Positions 9,554 to 19,042 are shown, counted from the stretch's first letter. The stretch: 64,000 bases of DNA from Pseudomonadota bacterium (GCA_021792555.1 JAJYUL010000001.1:124001-188000), one strand, 5' to 3'. The notes: generated by a model from the letters alone, not told the origin. Program-made: numbers and translations.

Positions 9554-11289
9554 TTCTTTCATCCGTCCACTCATCCACCGAGTCTGTCATGCCCCATCGC
9601 CCCGCTTCGCTCCACCGCCGCGCGCTGAACGCGCGCCGCCGCCTCTTGAACGTGTCGTTCCTGGCCGCCCTTTCCGTCAGCTGCGGCTTGCCGCTGGCGC
9701 ATGCCTCGGCCGCCCCGACGGCGGCGCAGCAGGTGCGCAGCGTGCACACGTTCCCGCCCCTATGGGACGAGCCGAAGGACTACGAGCAGGCCCTGCACCG
9801 TCAGATGCATGAAGTGGCCTCCACCATCCGCCGCGGGCCCTTCAAGGCGAACTGGCGCTCGCTCGAGGCCTATCACGTGCCGCGCTGGTTCCGCAACGCG
9901 AAGTTCGGCATTTTCATCCACTGGGGCGTGTTCTCGGTGCCGGCATTCCAGAACGAGTGGTACTCGCGGAACATGTACGTGAAGGGCTCGGCCGCCTACG
10001 AGTACCAGCGCGCGGTCTACGGGCCGCAGTCGAAGTTCGGCTACAAGAACTTCATCGCGAAATTCACCATGGCGAAGTTCAATCCCACGGGGTGGGCGAA
10101 GCTCTTCAAGCGCGCCGGGGCCCGCTACGTGGTGCCGGTAGCGGAGCATTGCGACGGCTTCGCGGAGTACAACTCGAAATTCACGCTCTGGGACGCGGTG
10201 CGCATGGGGCCGAAGCAGGATCTGGTCGGCGAGCTGGAAAAGGCGGTGCGCGCCGAGGGGATGCGCTTTGGCGTCTCCTCGCACCGCGCCGAGCACTGGT
10301 GGTGGTATCACCCGGGCACGAAGTACGACTCGGACGTCAATGATCCGCGCTACGCGGGCCTGTACGGGCCGGCGGAGCCGATGCATCTGCCAGGCGACCA
10401 TTCGCGTGGGGAGCCGAATCCCAACCAGCTGCAGGACTGGCTGCCGCCATCGAAGGCGTTCCTGCGGGACTGGCTGGCGCGCAGCACCGAGCTGGTCGAC
10501 GAGTACCATCCCGATTTCATCTATTTCGACTGGTGGATCAATCAGCCGGCGTTCGCGCCGTACCTGAAGCGCATGGCCGCCTATTACTACGATGTCGCCG
10601 CGGCGCGCCACCAGGGTGTGGTGCTGACCTACAAACTGCAGGCCTACCCGCCCGGCACCGCCGTGCTCGACATCGAACGCGGCAAGCTCGATACGCTGCG
10701 GCTGCGCCCGTGGGAGAGCGACACCTCGGTGAGCCTGGACTCCTGGGGGTACGTGCGCGACGACAAATACCGCAGCGCTCGCTCGCTGCTCACCGATCTG
10801 ATCGACATCGTGAGCAAGAACGGCGACATGCTGCTGAACATCGGGCCGCGCGCCAACGGGACGATTCCGGCGAAGGTGCGCCACATCCTGCTGCAGATGG
10901 GCGCCTGGCTGAAGGTCAACGGGCAGGCGATCTACGATACGCGCCCGTGGGTGCTCTACGGCGAGGGGCCGACGCAGGCGCCCAAAGGACGGGACAACGG
11001 CCAGCGCTACACGCCGGAGGATTTCCGCTTCACCCGCAAGCCCGGTGTGCTGTACGCGCTTGGCATGGTGCGCCCGCGCGACGGCAAGGCCCTGATCGAG
11101 ACGCTCTACCGCCGCACGCCCTATCTGCCCGGACCCATCACCCGGGTGAGGCTCCTCGGGGATCCGCACCCGATCGTGTGGCGACAGACCCCCCAGGGGC
11201 TCGCCATCGAGCTGCCGCCCTCGCGCAGCGGCATGCCGTACGCGCTGAAGATCCTCACCCGCCCGGCGGACGGGCATTCCGTGCACTGA
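9550..11289 (+). CDS. Secreted GH29 alpha-L-fucosidase
   Basis: A 579-residue exported glycosidase predicted to remove alpha-L-fucose. The start overlaps the upstream stop (ATGA); a second ATG 13 codons in (9589) is also possible and would shorten the segment before the signal peptide (hydrophobic core about 33-53). GH29 hallmarks are FGIFIHWGVFSVP (119-131), the histidine-containing EHCDGF loop, PKQDLVGELEKAVR, and the nucleophile Asp327 in FIYFDWW. The C-terminal half keeps the NGDMLLNIGPRANGTIP signature found throughout the family. It is fourth from the end of the beta-galactosidase/fucosidase/dehydrogenase transcription unit and probably acts in the periplasm. Confidence 0.88.
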   Translation: MILSSVHSSTESVMPHRPASLHRRALNARRRLLNVSFLAALSVSCGLPLAHASAAPTAAQQVRSVHTFPPLWDEPKDYEQALHRQMHEVASTIRRGPFKANWRSLEAYHVPRWFRNAKFGIFIHWGVFSVPAFQNEWYSRNMYVKGSAAYEYQRAVYGPQSKFGYKNFIAKFTMAKFNPTGWAKLFKRAGARYVVPVAEHCDGFAEYNSKFTLWDAVRMGPKQDLVGELEKAVRAEGMRFGVSSHRAEHWWWYHPGTKYDSDVNDPRYAGLYGPAEPMHLPGDHSRGEPNPNQLQDWLPPSKAFLRDWLARSTELVDEYHPDFIYFDWWINQPAFAPYLKRMAAYYYDVAAARHQGVVLTYKLQAYPPGTAVLDIERGKLDTLRLRPWESDTSVSLDSWGYVRDDKYRSARSLLTDLIDIVSKNGDMLLNIGPRANGTIPAKVRHILLQMGAWLKVNGQAIYDTRPWVLYGEGPTQAPKGRDNGQRYTPEDFRFTRKPGVLYALGMVRPRDGKALIETLYRRTPYLPGPITRVRLLGDPHPIVWRQTPQGLAIELPPSRSGMPYALKILTRPADGHSVH

Positions 11290-11299
11290 GGTAGACACC

Positions 11300-12061
11300 A
11301 TGCTGCTGGAAGGCAAGAAGGTCCTGATCACGGGCGCCTCGCGCGGCATCGGCCGCGCGACGGCCATCGAGTGCGCCCGACACGGCGCGGACGTGGCGCT
11401 GAACTGGTTCAAGGACCGCGAGGGGATGCAGGAGACGCAGGCCGAGATCGCGCGTCTGGGACGCCGGGCCATCGAGGTAGAGGGCGATGTGGCGCTGCCG
11501 GAGTCCGCCGATCGGTTCGTGTCGTACGCCAGCGCCGCGCTCGGCGGCATCGACGTATTCGTGAGCAACGCCGGCATCTGCCCGTTCCACGCCTTCCTCG
11601 ACACGCCCCTGGAGGTGTTCGAGCGGACCATGGCGGTGAACCTGCACGGCGCGTACTACATGACACAGGCGGCGGCACGGCAGATGACGCGTCAAGGGAC
11701 CGGCGGGGCGCTGATCGCCATCAGCTCGATCAGCGCGCTGGTCGGCGGCGGGATGCAGGCGCACTACACCCCGACCAAGGCCGGCGTGCACTCCCTGATG
11801 CAGTCCTGCGCGATCGCGCTCGGCCCGTACGGCATCCGCTGCAACTCGGTCATGCCCGGCACCGTCGCGACGGACATCAACAAGGAAGACCTGGCCGATC
11901 CGGCCAAGCGCGCCTACATGGAGAAACGCATCCCGCTCGGCCGTCTGGGTGAGCCGCGCGATGTCGCCGGCTGCGTGGTGTTTCTGGCGTCGGACCTCGC
12001 CCGGTACGTGACCGGCGCGGCGCTGCTGGTCGATGGGGGACTGTTCGTCAATCTGCAGTAG
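11300..12061 (+). CDS. SDR dehydrogenase, probable L-rhamnose 1-dehydrogenase
   Basis: A 253-residue cytoplasmic short-chain dehydrogenase/reductase. It has the nucleotide-binding TGASRGIG (11-18), the NAG motif (90-92) and the catalytic Ser-Tyr-Lys set (Ser142 or 143, Tyr156, Lys160). Several stretches (AGICPFHAFLD, HYTPTKAG, SLMQSCAIALGPYGIRCN, ATDINKEDL and the C-terminus GGLFVNLQ) agree closely with my memory of the Azotobacter-type L-rhamnose 1-dehydrogenase of the non-phosphorylating rhamnose pathway. That fits two alpha-L-rhamnosidases nearby. The later pathway steps (lactonase, rhamnonate dehydratase, aldolase) are not in the window. A GAGG element precedes the ATG, 10 bases after the fucosidase stop. 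L-fucose as an alternative substrate cannot be excluded. Confidence 0.8.
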   Translation: MLLEGKKVLITGASRGIGRATAIECARHGADVALNWFKDREGMQETQAEIARLGRRAIEVEGDVALPESADRFVSYASAALGGIDVFVSNAGICPFHAFLDTPLEVFERTMAVNLHGAYYMTQAAARQMTRQGTGGALIAISSISALVGGGMQAHYTPTKAGVHSLMQSCAIALGPYGIRCNSVMPGTVATDINKEDLADPAKRAYMEKRIPLGRLGEPRDVAGCVVFLASDLARYVTGAALLVDGGLFVNLQ

Positions 12062-12134
12062 GCACGGCCGCGCCCAGAAAGGCACGGCGCCGGCCGTCCT
12101 GGCTCGGCGCCACGCCGGGGGGGGCTGAAACCGC

Positions 12135-13211
12135 TCAGCTGTTCCAGGGCCGCGAACGCGCCACGGAGATGGCGCGGTCATCGTGCGGCCAGCTGCCACT
12201 CACGCAGCAGTAGAACTGATACAGCGTGTCGTGCGCATAGATGATCGATGGCTTGTGGGCGAAGGTGTCGTCGATCGATCCCGGCGGGCCCACGTTCAGC
12301 ATGATTTCCGGGACCTTCGTCAGGTGATACGGGTCGAGTCCCAGGGCAAGCAGGTCGCGCGCATGTCCGTCGTTGGCGAAACCGTAGTAATAGACGCCCC
12401 ACCACGGACCCCAGCGAACCACGCAGGGATCGCTCGCAAAACGAGCGTCCCACGCGGACGGTCCGCCGTGATGGATGACGGGATTGCGCGGATAGCGGGT
12501 CCAGGTCTTCAGATCAGGTGAGGTGGCGATGCCGATCTGCTCGATCCAGTCGCGCTGCTTGTCGGTCTTGGCGTTGTAGAAAATGTAGTACAGGCCGTCG
12601 TTGCGGATCAGGTACGGCTTGTAAAGCCCCCCGGCCTCCCAGGCGAAGGCCGGATCGGGGCGCAGAATCGGTTCGGTGAGCTCCCAGTGGTACAGATCCT
12701 CGCTGAAGGCGAGCCCGATCACCGCCGGACCCTGCTCGTAGCCCGGCCGCGGATAGGCGTGCCAGGCGCCGACGTAGCGGCCGTCGACCTTGATGAGCGA
12801 GCCTTTCGAATGCAGCCCGTCCTCGTGCAGGATCGACATCATCGCGATGTTGTAGCGGATGACGGGGTTCTTGGGATCGCGCCGCAGAATCAGCCCGGCG
12901 CGCCGCCAGTGCTCGAGATCGTCGGATTCGGCGAGCCCGGTCTGGTAGCCGATGCCGTCGAACCCGACGTAGGTCATGTAGTAGCGGCCGCAGTTCTCGA
13001 ACACGAACGGACAGTCGACCTTGAGCCGGTCGAAGCTGCCGGGCACGCCTGAGCGGGTGAGGATGCGCCGCTCGAGCTTGTACGGGGTGCGGAACGGGGC
13101 GATGTTCGGCAGGCGCGCGGCCGGTTTCCCGGCCGCGCGCTTCACCGTCAGTCCCGTTCCCGCCGCCGCCAACAGTCCCGTCAGGAGCGTCCGTCTCTGT
13201 TGGTCGATCAT
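12135..13211 (-). CDS. Exported five-bladed beta-propeller glycosidase (GH43/GH130-like)
   Basis: A 358-residue protein built of repeated short beta blades of the type seen in GH43, GH117 and GH130 enzymes. Visible blade motifs include DCPFVFE, GLAESDDLEHW, GLAFSEDLYHW, KPYLIRNDGLYYIFYNA, IATSPDLKTW and SDPCVVRW. The N-terminus (QQRRTLLTGLLAAAGTG) has a twin arginine followed by a hydrophobic stretch, suggesting Tat export. An AAGGAG sequence lies about 10 bases before the ATG. The gene follows the TonB-dependent receptor by 14 bases on the same strand, so both are probably one transcript. The exact family and sugar cannot be assigned; an arabinofuranosidase- or galactosidase-type activity would fit the island. 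Confidence 0.65.
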   Translation of the reverse strand: MIDQQRRTLLTGLLAAAGTGLTVKRAAGKPAARLPNIAPFRTPYKLERRILTRSGVPGSFDRLKVDCPFVFENCGRYYMTYVGFDGIGYQTGLAESDDLEHWRRAGLILRRDPKNPVIRYNIAMMSILHEDGLHSKGSLIKVDGRYVGAWHAYPRPGYEQGPAVIGLAFSEDLYHWELTEPILRPDPAFAWEAGGLYKPYLIRNDGLYYIFYNAKTDKQRDWIEQIGIATSPDLKTWTRYPRNPVIHHGGPSAWDARFASDPCVVRWGPWWGVYYYGFANDGHARDLLALGLDPYHLTKVPEIMLNVGPPGSIDDTFAHKPSIIYAHDTLYQFYCCVSGSWPHDDRAISVARSRPWNS

Positions 13212-13225
13212 GCGGTCGGCTCTCC

Positions 13226-15970
13226 TTACAGCTTCACGTTGACTCCCACCATGACCTCCCGGTCATCGATGGTGGCGCCCTGCGGCAGCGTCGGCGTGCC
13301 GTAGTAGGACACGAGCTTGGTGCGCAGCAGGTTCGAGCCGTCGACGTACACCTGAACATGATGGTTGATGCTGTATTCGAGCGACGCGTCCAGCCAGCCA
13401 TAGGCCTTGGTGTAGATCGGGTTCGCGGCCAGCTGCGCATTTGAGCCGTTGTACAGCGAGCTGTAGAACGCGCTGCGCCAGTTGTACGCGACGCGGAAGG
13501 AGATCGGTCCCTTCTCGTAGATGCCGATCAGGTTGTAGCTGTTCTGGGAAAGGCCGGGCAGAGTGGTCGTCTGACCCAGCACCGCCGTCGGCGCCGCCGC
13601 CTTGATGTAGGTGTAGTTGGCGGCCATGCCGAGTCCGCTCAGCCAGCCCGGCAGGTTGCGGAAGAACTGCTGGTAGCCGAATTCCGCGCCCTTGACCGTG
13701 GCGCTGCCGCCGTCGACCGCGCCGGTGAGGTTGTAGTTGACCCCATCGAGGGTGAACGCATCCTGCTGCGTCTCGGACAGCCAGAAGTTGTGCAAACGCT
13801 TGTAGAAGACGTCGGCCGTGAGGGCGGAGCCCGGAGCGAAGTAGTATTCGAGCGAAGTGTCGAACTGAGTTGCCGTGGTCGGCTTCAGATTCGGGTTGCC
13901 GCCGCTGGCGGCGCCCTGTGCCGGCAGGAGGCTGATCGACGGGCGGATCTGGCTGAAATCCGGATAGGCGATTACCTTGGAGGCCGCGAAACGCCACTGC
14001 AGATCATGCGTCAGCTTGAACAGCAGGTTGAGGCTCGGCAGCGGATCGGTCTCCCCGTGCGAGAAGGTGCTCGGCGTATAGACGCCGCCGTTGCCCACCA
14101 TACCGTCCATGAAGTCCTCGTGGCGCACGACGCGCACGCCGATGTTGCCCGACATCGGAATACCGACATTCGCCTCGAAGTTCAGCTGGACGAAGCCGGC
14201 GTAGGTGCGCTCATCGACGTGGTAGTCCTGCGTGCCGTTGTCGGTCGGGGGCGGCGCACCGAAAGCCTGATACACCGCAGCGGCGTTGTAGTGCAGCTGG
14301 TTCGGATCGAACACGATGTACGGCGGATCGACGGGGCTGGAGGAGGCCGCGGAGAAGAATGGGCTCAGCGGGACGCGGTGGAACCAGTTCGCATTCGCCT
14401 GCACCTGGCTGGTGACGATGTTGGCGAAGGTGGACCACTGGTTGAAGGCGTCCTTACGGTCCGCCCAGCGCACGCCGCTTTCGATCGAGCTGAGGAAGCC
14501 GTGGGCGAAGGCGTAGCTCACGTTTAGCGTGCCGGCGGTTTCACTGCCCCGGAAGTGCTGTTCCGTATCGTACAGGTAGCTCTGGTAGCTGTATGCCTCC
14601 CCGCCGTAGTAGCTCAAGTCCATGGGATTCAGGCCGGTGACGGTCGAGGTGGTCAGGCCGGAGATCGAGTTGGTCTGCGTCAGCGTGGGGGGCGTCGGGG
14701 TCTGCGGCCCGAAGGCGCCCACGTCTACGGCCGGATTGTTCAGCCGCTCGGTGGCTTTCGTGTAGCTGATGTCGCCCGTGACGGTCCACGGGATGGGGGT
14801 CCATTTCGCGTGCAGGTTGAACTGCCGGTTGACGTCCGTCACCGTGCGCCATGCGCCCACGGTGCTGTCCAGTGCGTTCTGGAAGGTGATCGACTGAACG
14901 TCGTTCGTCCCCGGGAACAGGCTCACCGAGCCGGGCACGATCTGGTTCACGACGCCGGCGAGGCCAGCCTGGTAGCCGGCGAGGCCCTGCGTATAGAAGG
15001 TGTATTGATTCTGTGCCCAGGTGAAATCTTCGCTCATCGCCTCGGCGTAGGTCTGCAGGTCGTGCGTCGGCTGCCACTGCAGCACGGCGTCGACGCCAAG
15101 ACGCCGCCGGTCGCCGACGAACATCGTGTTGTAGACGCCGTTGGTGAAGTAGACGGTCTTGCCCGGCACCGCCGTGGTGCTGCTGGCGATCGCGCTGTTG
15201 CTAATGCCGTCTTCCCGGTAGGCCCGATCGTGGTAGGAGAAATCGAGCAGCGCGCCGACCTTGCCGATGCCGGTGTGCCAGATGTCGCTGCCGAGCACGT
15301 TGAAGTTCGGCTTGGCGGTGCCGATCATGTCGCCGTAGGTTTCCCCGGCGCTGAAGTCGAGCTGGCGCCCGGCGAAGTCGAACGGCCGGTGGGTGCGCAG
15401 ATCGACCGTGCCGGCCAGACCGCCCGCGATCAGGCTCGCGGTGGGGTCCTTATAGACATTGATGCCGGCGAGCAGCGCCGAGGGGATGTCCTCGAGGTTC
15501 AGCACGCGGCTGCCGGTGGCGCTGAACACTTCGCGGCCGTTCAGAGTCGTCTCGGCGTAGGGCAGACCGCGGATCTCGTAGCCGCTGTTGATGACCGAGC
15601 CGCCGATATTGACGGTGCCGCCGCCCTCGCCGAGCTGCCGGCTGATCTGAATGCCCGGGATGCGCTGCAGAGCATCGATGGCCGTGACATCGGGGAGCTT
15701 GCCGATCTGGGAGGCGACGATCGCATCGACGATGGTGTTCGAGAAGCGCTTGATATTCAGCGCACTCTCCATACTGGCGCGGATGCCGGTCACGACCACT
15801 TCCTGCAGGACCGCGGGGGCCTGCGACTTCTTGTGGTCCTGGGCTGTTCCGGTGGAAGAGTCGGACGACGCGGCCTGCGGGCCGGGTCCGGCAGTTTTGG
15901 CCCAGGCGGGCACGGCGCCCGCCAATGCCAGGGCGACGGCCCCAGACACGAGCCTTGACGTCAGCTTCAT
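13226..15970 (-). CDS. TonB-dependent outer-membrane receptor (carbohydrate type)
   Basis: A 914-residue outer-membrane channel for energised uptake of oligosaccharides. The ATG at 15970 has GAGGGGG about 8 bases upstream and opens a signal peptide ending near AWA (residue 24). A Ser/Thr/Gln-rich linker leads to the TonB-box-like LQEVVVTGIRAS region. The plug domain follows (VDAIVASQIGKLPDVTAIDALQRIPGI ... NGREVF), then a long beta-barrel ending in VNVKL, the usual aromatic/hydrophobic C-terminal strand pattern. The plug style is that of sugar receptors in Xanthomonas and Caulobacter relatives, which here fits the neighbouring glycosidases. It is first in a two-gene unit with the propeller glycosidase and divergent from the second GH78 gene. 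Confidence 0.9.
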   Translation of the reverse strand: MKLTSRLVSGAVALALAGAVPAWAKTAGPGPQAASSDSSTGTAQDHKKSQAPAVLQEVVVTGIRASMESALNIKRFSNTIVDAIVASQIGKLPDVTAIDALQRIPGIQISRQLGEGGGTVNIGGSVINSGYEIRGLPYAETTLNGREVFSATGSRVLNLEDIPSALLAGINVYKDPTASLIAGGLAGTVDLRTHRPFDFAGRQLDFSAGETYGDMIGTAKPNFNVLGSDIWHTGIGKVGALLDFSYHDRAYREDGISNSAIASSTTAVPGKTVYFTNGVYNTMFVGDRRRLGVDAVLQWQPTHDLQTYAEAMSEDFTWAQNQYTFYTQGLAGYQAGLAGVVNQIVPGSVSLFPGTNDVQSITFQNALDSTVGAWRTVTDVNRQFNLHAKWTPIPWTVTGDISYTKATERLNNPAVDVGAFGPQTPTPPTLTQTNSISGLTTSTVTGLNPMDLSYYGGEAYSYQSYLYDTEQHFRGSETAGTLNVSYAFAHGFLSSIESGVRWADRKDAFNQWSTFANIVTSQVQANANWFHRVPLSPFFSAASSSPVDPPYIVFDPNQLHYNAAAVYQAFGAPPPTDNGTQDYHVDERTYAGFVQLNFEANVGIPMSGNIGVRVVRHEDFMDGMVGNGGVYTPSTFSHGETDPLPSLNLLFKLTHDLQWRFAASKVIAYPDFSQIRPSISLLPAQGAASGGNPNLKPTTATQFDTSLEYYFAPGSALTADVFYKRLHNFWLSETQQDAFTLDGVNYNLTGAVDGGSATVKGAEFGYQQFFRNLPGWLSGLGMAANYTYIKAAAPTAVLGQTTTLPGLSQNSYNLIGIYEKGPISFRVAYNWRSAFYSSLYNGSNAQLAANPIYTKAYGWLDASLEYSINHHVQVYVDGSNLLRTKLVSYYGTPTLPQGATIDDREVMVGVNVKL

Positions 15971-16186
15971 GATCAATCCCCCTCAGTCTGTTGATGCAGT
16001 GCAGTTGCGCAAACGCCTAATGCCGCGATACTCGCCGGCTCCGCCCGCAGCGTTGTTTACAGGCGGACGATATCTTCGTATATAAATATAAATACCATTG
16101 CCGGACGGGGCGGCGCAAGAGGAATCTCATAATATGAAACGACGGATCATATTTGTGGACGGCCGTCTTTGTGGGAGCCGCGCCAC
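15971..16186. promoter_or_regulatory. Divergent promoter region, TonB receptor / GH78
   Basis: This gap contains an AT-rich core at about 16070-16096 that stands out from the GC-rich surroundings. On the plus strand TTTACA (16056-16061) and TATATA (16079-16084) are separated by 17 bases and make a reasonable sigma-70 promoter for the rhamnosidase gene, with a leader of about 100 bases. On the minus strand the same AT-rich tract offers TATTTA as a -10 for the receptor operon. No operator with clear dyad symmetry was recognised. Confidence 0.45.
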
Positions 16187-19042
16187 ATGACCTCGCGCCG
16201 CGCGGTGCTGCAGCTGCTCGCGCTCGGCGCTCCGGCTGGTCTGGCGCGGGCGGGAGATGCCGCGCAGAGCGTTCCTCCGTCAGGCCCCTGCGACGTCAGC
16301 CCCATGCAGCTGCAGGTCGAGTGGCGCACCGTTGCGCACGGCCTCGATACGGGCCGGCCGCGTTTCGCGTGGACCCTGGCGCCGCGGGATCCCCGGCTGC
16401 GTGTCCTCGGCCAGAGCGCCTGGCAGGTCATCGTCGCCCGCTCCGCCCGCGCAATCCGCGCAGGACGCGGGGAGATCTGGAACAGCGGGCGGCGCCCGGG
16501 GGGCGCGCTGCGCGTCGCCCCGGATGAGGTTCTGCCGCTCGACTCGCAGAGCGATTACTGGTGGGCCGTGCGCGTGTGGGATCAGCGCGGCCGCCCCGGC
16601 GAGTTCAGCCCGCCGGCGCCCTTCACCACCGGTATCCTGCATGCGGCCGACTGGCGCGCGCAATGGATTTCGGATGGGCCGGACTGGCCGGCGAGTCCCC
16701 TGCCCCCGCCGGCCATCAACCGCAGCCCGCCGTCCGAGCCGCGCCCGATGCCCCTGTTCCGGCGTGAATTCCCGATCGGCAAGCCGCTGCGGCGCGCCCT
16801 GGTGTCGGTGTGCGGGCTCGGCCAGTACGCACTGCACGTCAATGCAGAGCCCGTCACCGGCAGCGTGCTCAACCCCGGCTGGACCGATTACCGCAAGACC
16901 ATTCTGTATGACACGTTCGACGTCACCGCACTGCTGCGGCCGGGCCCGAACGTGCTCGGGGTCATGCTCGGCAACGGATTCTTCAACGTCGAGAAGTATC
17001 CGGGCCGCTACACCAAATTCGTCGGCAGCTTCGGGCGGCCGAAGCTCATCGTGCAGCTGCGGCTGCTGTTCGCCGACGGCAGCGAGCAGTGGGTGCTCAG
17101 CGATGAGTCCTGGCGCACCCATCCCGGTCCGATCATGCTGTCCTCGGTGTACGGCGGCGAGGATTTCGACGCCCGGCGCGCCCTGCCCGGTTGGGACCGG
17201 CCTGGGTTCACTGCCGCCGGGGCGTGGAGGCCGGCGACCCGGGTGGCGAGTCCCGGCGGGCAGCTGCGGGCACAGAACGTCCCGCCGGTGAGCGCCGCGC
17301 GCACCCTCAGGCCGATGGCCGTCACGCAGCCCAAACCCGGCGTGTTCGTCTATGACCTGGGTGAGAACTTCTCCGGCTGGCCGGTGATCGCGGTGCGCGG
17401 CGCGGCCGGCCGCACCGTACGGCTGTTGCCGGGCGAGCTGCTCGACGCCGAGGGCTGTGTCACCCAGCGCAGCGCCGCTGCGACCCCCGGCGATGCGGTC
17501 TGGTTCACCTATACCCTGGCCGGCACGGACCTGGAGCGCTGGCGGCCGCGATTCAGCTACTACGGCTTCCGCTACGTGCAGGTCGAAGGCGCCGCGCCAA
17601 GCGGCCGGCAATCGTCCGGGGAGCCGGAGCTGGTGGAGTTGAGCGGGCAGTTCCTGCACGACGCCCTGGCCCGGATCGGCACGCTCGAGACCGGCCAGCC
17701 GATGCTGCAGCGCATCCACGGGCTGATCCTGCAGGCGCTGCTCAGCAACAGCTTCAGCGTGCTCACGGATTGTCCGCAGCGCGAGAAGCTCGGCTGGCTG
17801 GAGCAGACCTACCTCAATGCAGACACCGTCTTCTACAACGAGCAGGCGGTGACGGTGTACGAGAAGATGCTGCGCGACATGATGGACAGCCAGCGGCCCT
17901 CGGGCATGGTGCCGAGCATCGCCCCGGAGTACGTCGCGTTCATCGACCCGGACGGCCGCAACTCGGCATTCCGGGACTCCCCGGAATGGGGCTCGGCCAT
18001 CGTGCTCTCGCCGTGGGCGGCGTATCGCTACACCGGCGATACGCGCATCCTCGAGACCGGCTATCCGGCGATGTGCCGCTATGCGGCGTATCTCGCCTCC
18101 CGCGCGCAGGGCGATCTGCTGGATTACGGCCTCGGCGACTGGTTCGACTGGGGCCCGAAGCCTCCGGGCGAGTCCCAGCTGACCAGCAAGCGGCTCACCG
18201 CCTCGGCGACCTACTGCCGGCTGCTCGCCACGCTGTCGGGCATCGCGCGCGTGCTCGGGCATCCGGCCGACGCGCACCGGTTCGCGCGCCGCGCCGTCGC
18301 CGTGCGCCGCGCCCTGAACCGCGCCCTGTTCAATCCGGCGACCAATCAGTACGGACGCGCCAGCCAGACGGCCAACGCGATGCCGCTCGCGATCGGGCTG
18401 GTGCCGGCGCGGCACCGCGCAGCGGTGCTGGCGAATCTCGTCGCCGACATCCGCGCGCATGACAATCACGTCACCGCAGGCGACATCGGCTTTCTGTACG
18501 TCATCCTCGCGCTGATGCACGGCGGCCGCGGCGACGTGCTGCTCGACATCCTCACGCAGACCTCAGCGCCGAGCTACGGATATCAGCTCGCGCGCGGCGC
18601 AACGGCCCTGACTGAAACCTGGAACGCCAACCCCGACAACTCGCAGAATCACTTCATGCTCGGTCAGGCGGAGGCCTGGCTGTACGGCGGGCTGGCCGGC
18701 CTGCGCATCGACATGCACCGCGCGGCGAGCGAGCGCATCCGGATCGAGCCTCAGCCCGTGCGAGGCATCCGCACCGCCTCGGTGCGCTATCAGACGGTGC
18801 TCGGCGAGGTGGTCGCGGCTTGGGACAAGAGCGCGGATGAGACGCAGCTGCGGCTGCGCGTGGAGGTCCCTGCCGGAGCGCTGGCCACGGTGGCCATCCC
18901 GTGCGCTCAGGCCGGGCGCGTGCGCGAAGGCGGCCTTCCACTGCGCAAGCGCTACGGCGTGCTGCGCGCGCGCGAGGCGGGCGGCCGCACGCTCGTCATG
19001 GTCGGCTCGGGGCAGTACGTGTTCGACGCGCCGCTCGCCTGA
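16187..19042 (+). CDS. Exported alpha-L-rhamnosidase, GH78
   Basis: A 951-residue enzyme that cleaves terminal alpha-L-rhamnosyl linkages. ATG 16187 is chosen because GGGAG lies about 9 bases upstream; a TTG six codons earlier is less likely. The N-terminus MTSRRAVLQLLALG is a good twin-arginine (Tat) motif with a following hydrophobic region. Domains in order: N-terminal Ig-like region (about 35-150), galactose-binding-like sandwich (about 155-330), beta domain (to about 490), then the (alpha/alpha)6 catalytic domain with the family signature TDCPQREKLGW (527-537) and Glu810 in LTETW, followed by a C-terminal beta domain. It is complete and typical in length. It is separate from, and unlike, the rhamnosidase at 2310-5096. 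Confidence 0.9.
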   Translation: MTSRRAVLQLLALGAPAGLARAGDAAQSVPPSGPCDVSPMQLQVEWRTVAHGLDTGRPRFAWTLAPRDPRLRVLGQSAWQVIVARSARAIRAGRGEIWNSGRRPGGALRVAPDEVLPLDSQSDYWWAVRVWDQRGRPGEFSPPAPFTTGILHAADWRAQWISDGPDWPASPLPPPAINRSPPSEPRPMPLFRREFPIGKPLRRALVSVCGLGQYALHVNAEPVTGSVLNPGWTDYRKTILYDTFDVTALLRPGPNVLGVMLGNGFFNVEKYPGRYTKFVGSFGRPKLIVQLRLLFADGSEQWVLSDESWRTHPGPIMLSSVYGGEDFDARRALPGWDRPGFTAAGAWRPATRVASPGGQLRAQNVPPVSAARTLRPMAVTQPKPGVFVYDLGENFSGWPVIAVRGAAGRTVRLLPGELLDAEGCVTQRSAAATPGDAVWFTYTLAGTDLERWRPRFSYYGFRYVQVEGAAPSGRQSSGEPELVELSGQFLHDALARIGTLETGQPMLQRIHGLILQALLSNSFSVLTDCPQREKLGWLEQTYLNADTVFYNEQAVTVYEKMLRDMMDSQRPSGMVPSIAPEYVAFIDPDGRNSAFRDSPEWGSAIVLSPWAAYRYTGDTRILETGYPAMCRYAAYLASRAQGDLLDYGLGDWFDWGPKPPGESQLTSKRLTASATYCRLLATLSGIARVLGHPADAHRFARRAVAVRRALNRALFNPATNQYGRASQTANAMPLAIGLVPARHRAAVLANLVADIRAHDNHVTAGDIGFLYVILALMHGGRGDVLLDILTQTSAPSYGYQLARGATALTETWNANPDNSQNHFMLGQAEAWLYGGLAGLRIDMHRAASERIRIEPQPVRGIRTASVRYQTVLGEVVAAWDKSADETQLRLRVEVPAGALATVAIPCAQAGRVREGGLPLRKRYGVLRAREAGGRTLVMVGSGQYVFDAPLA

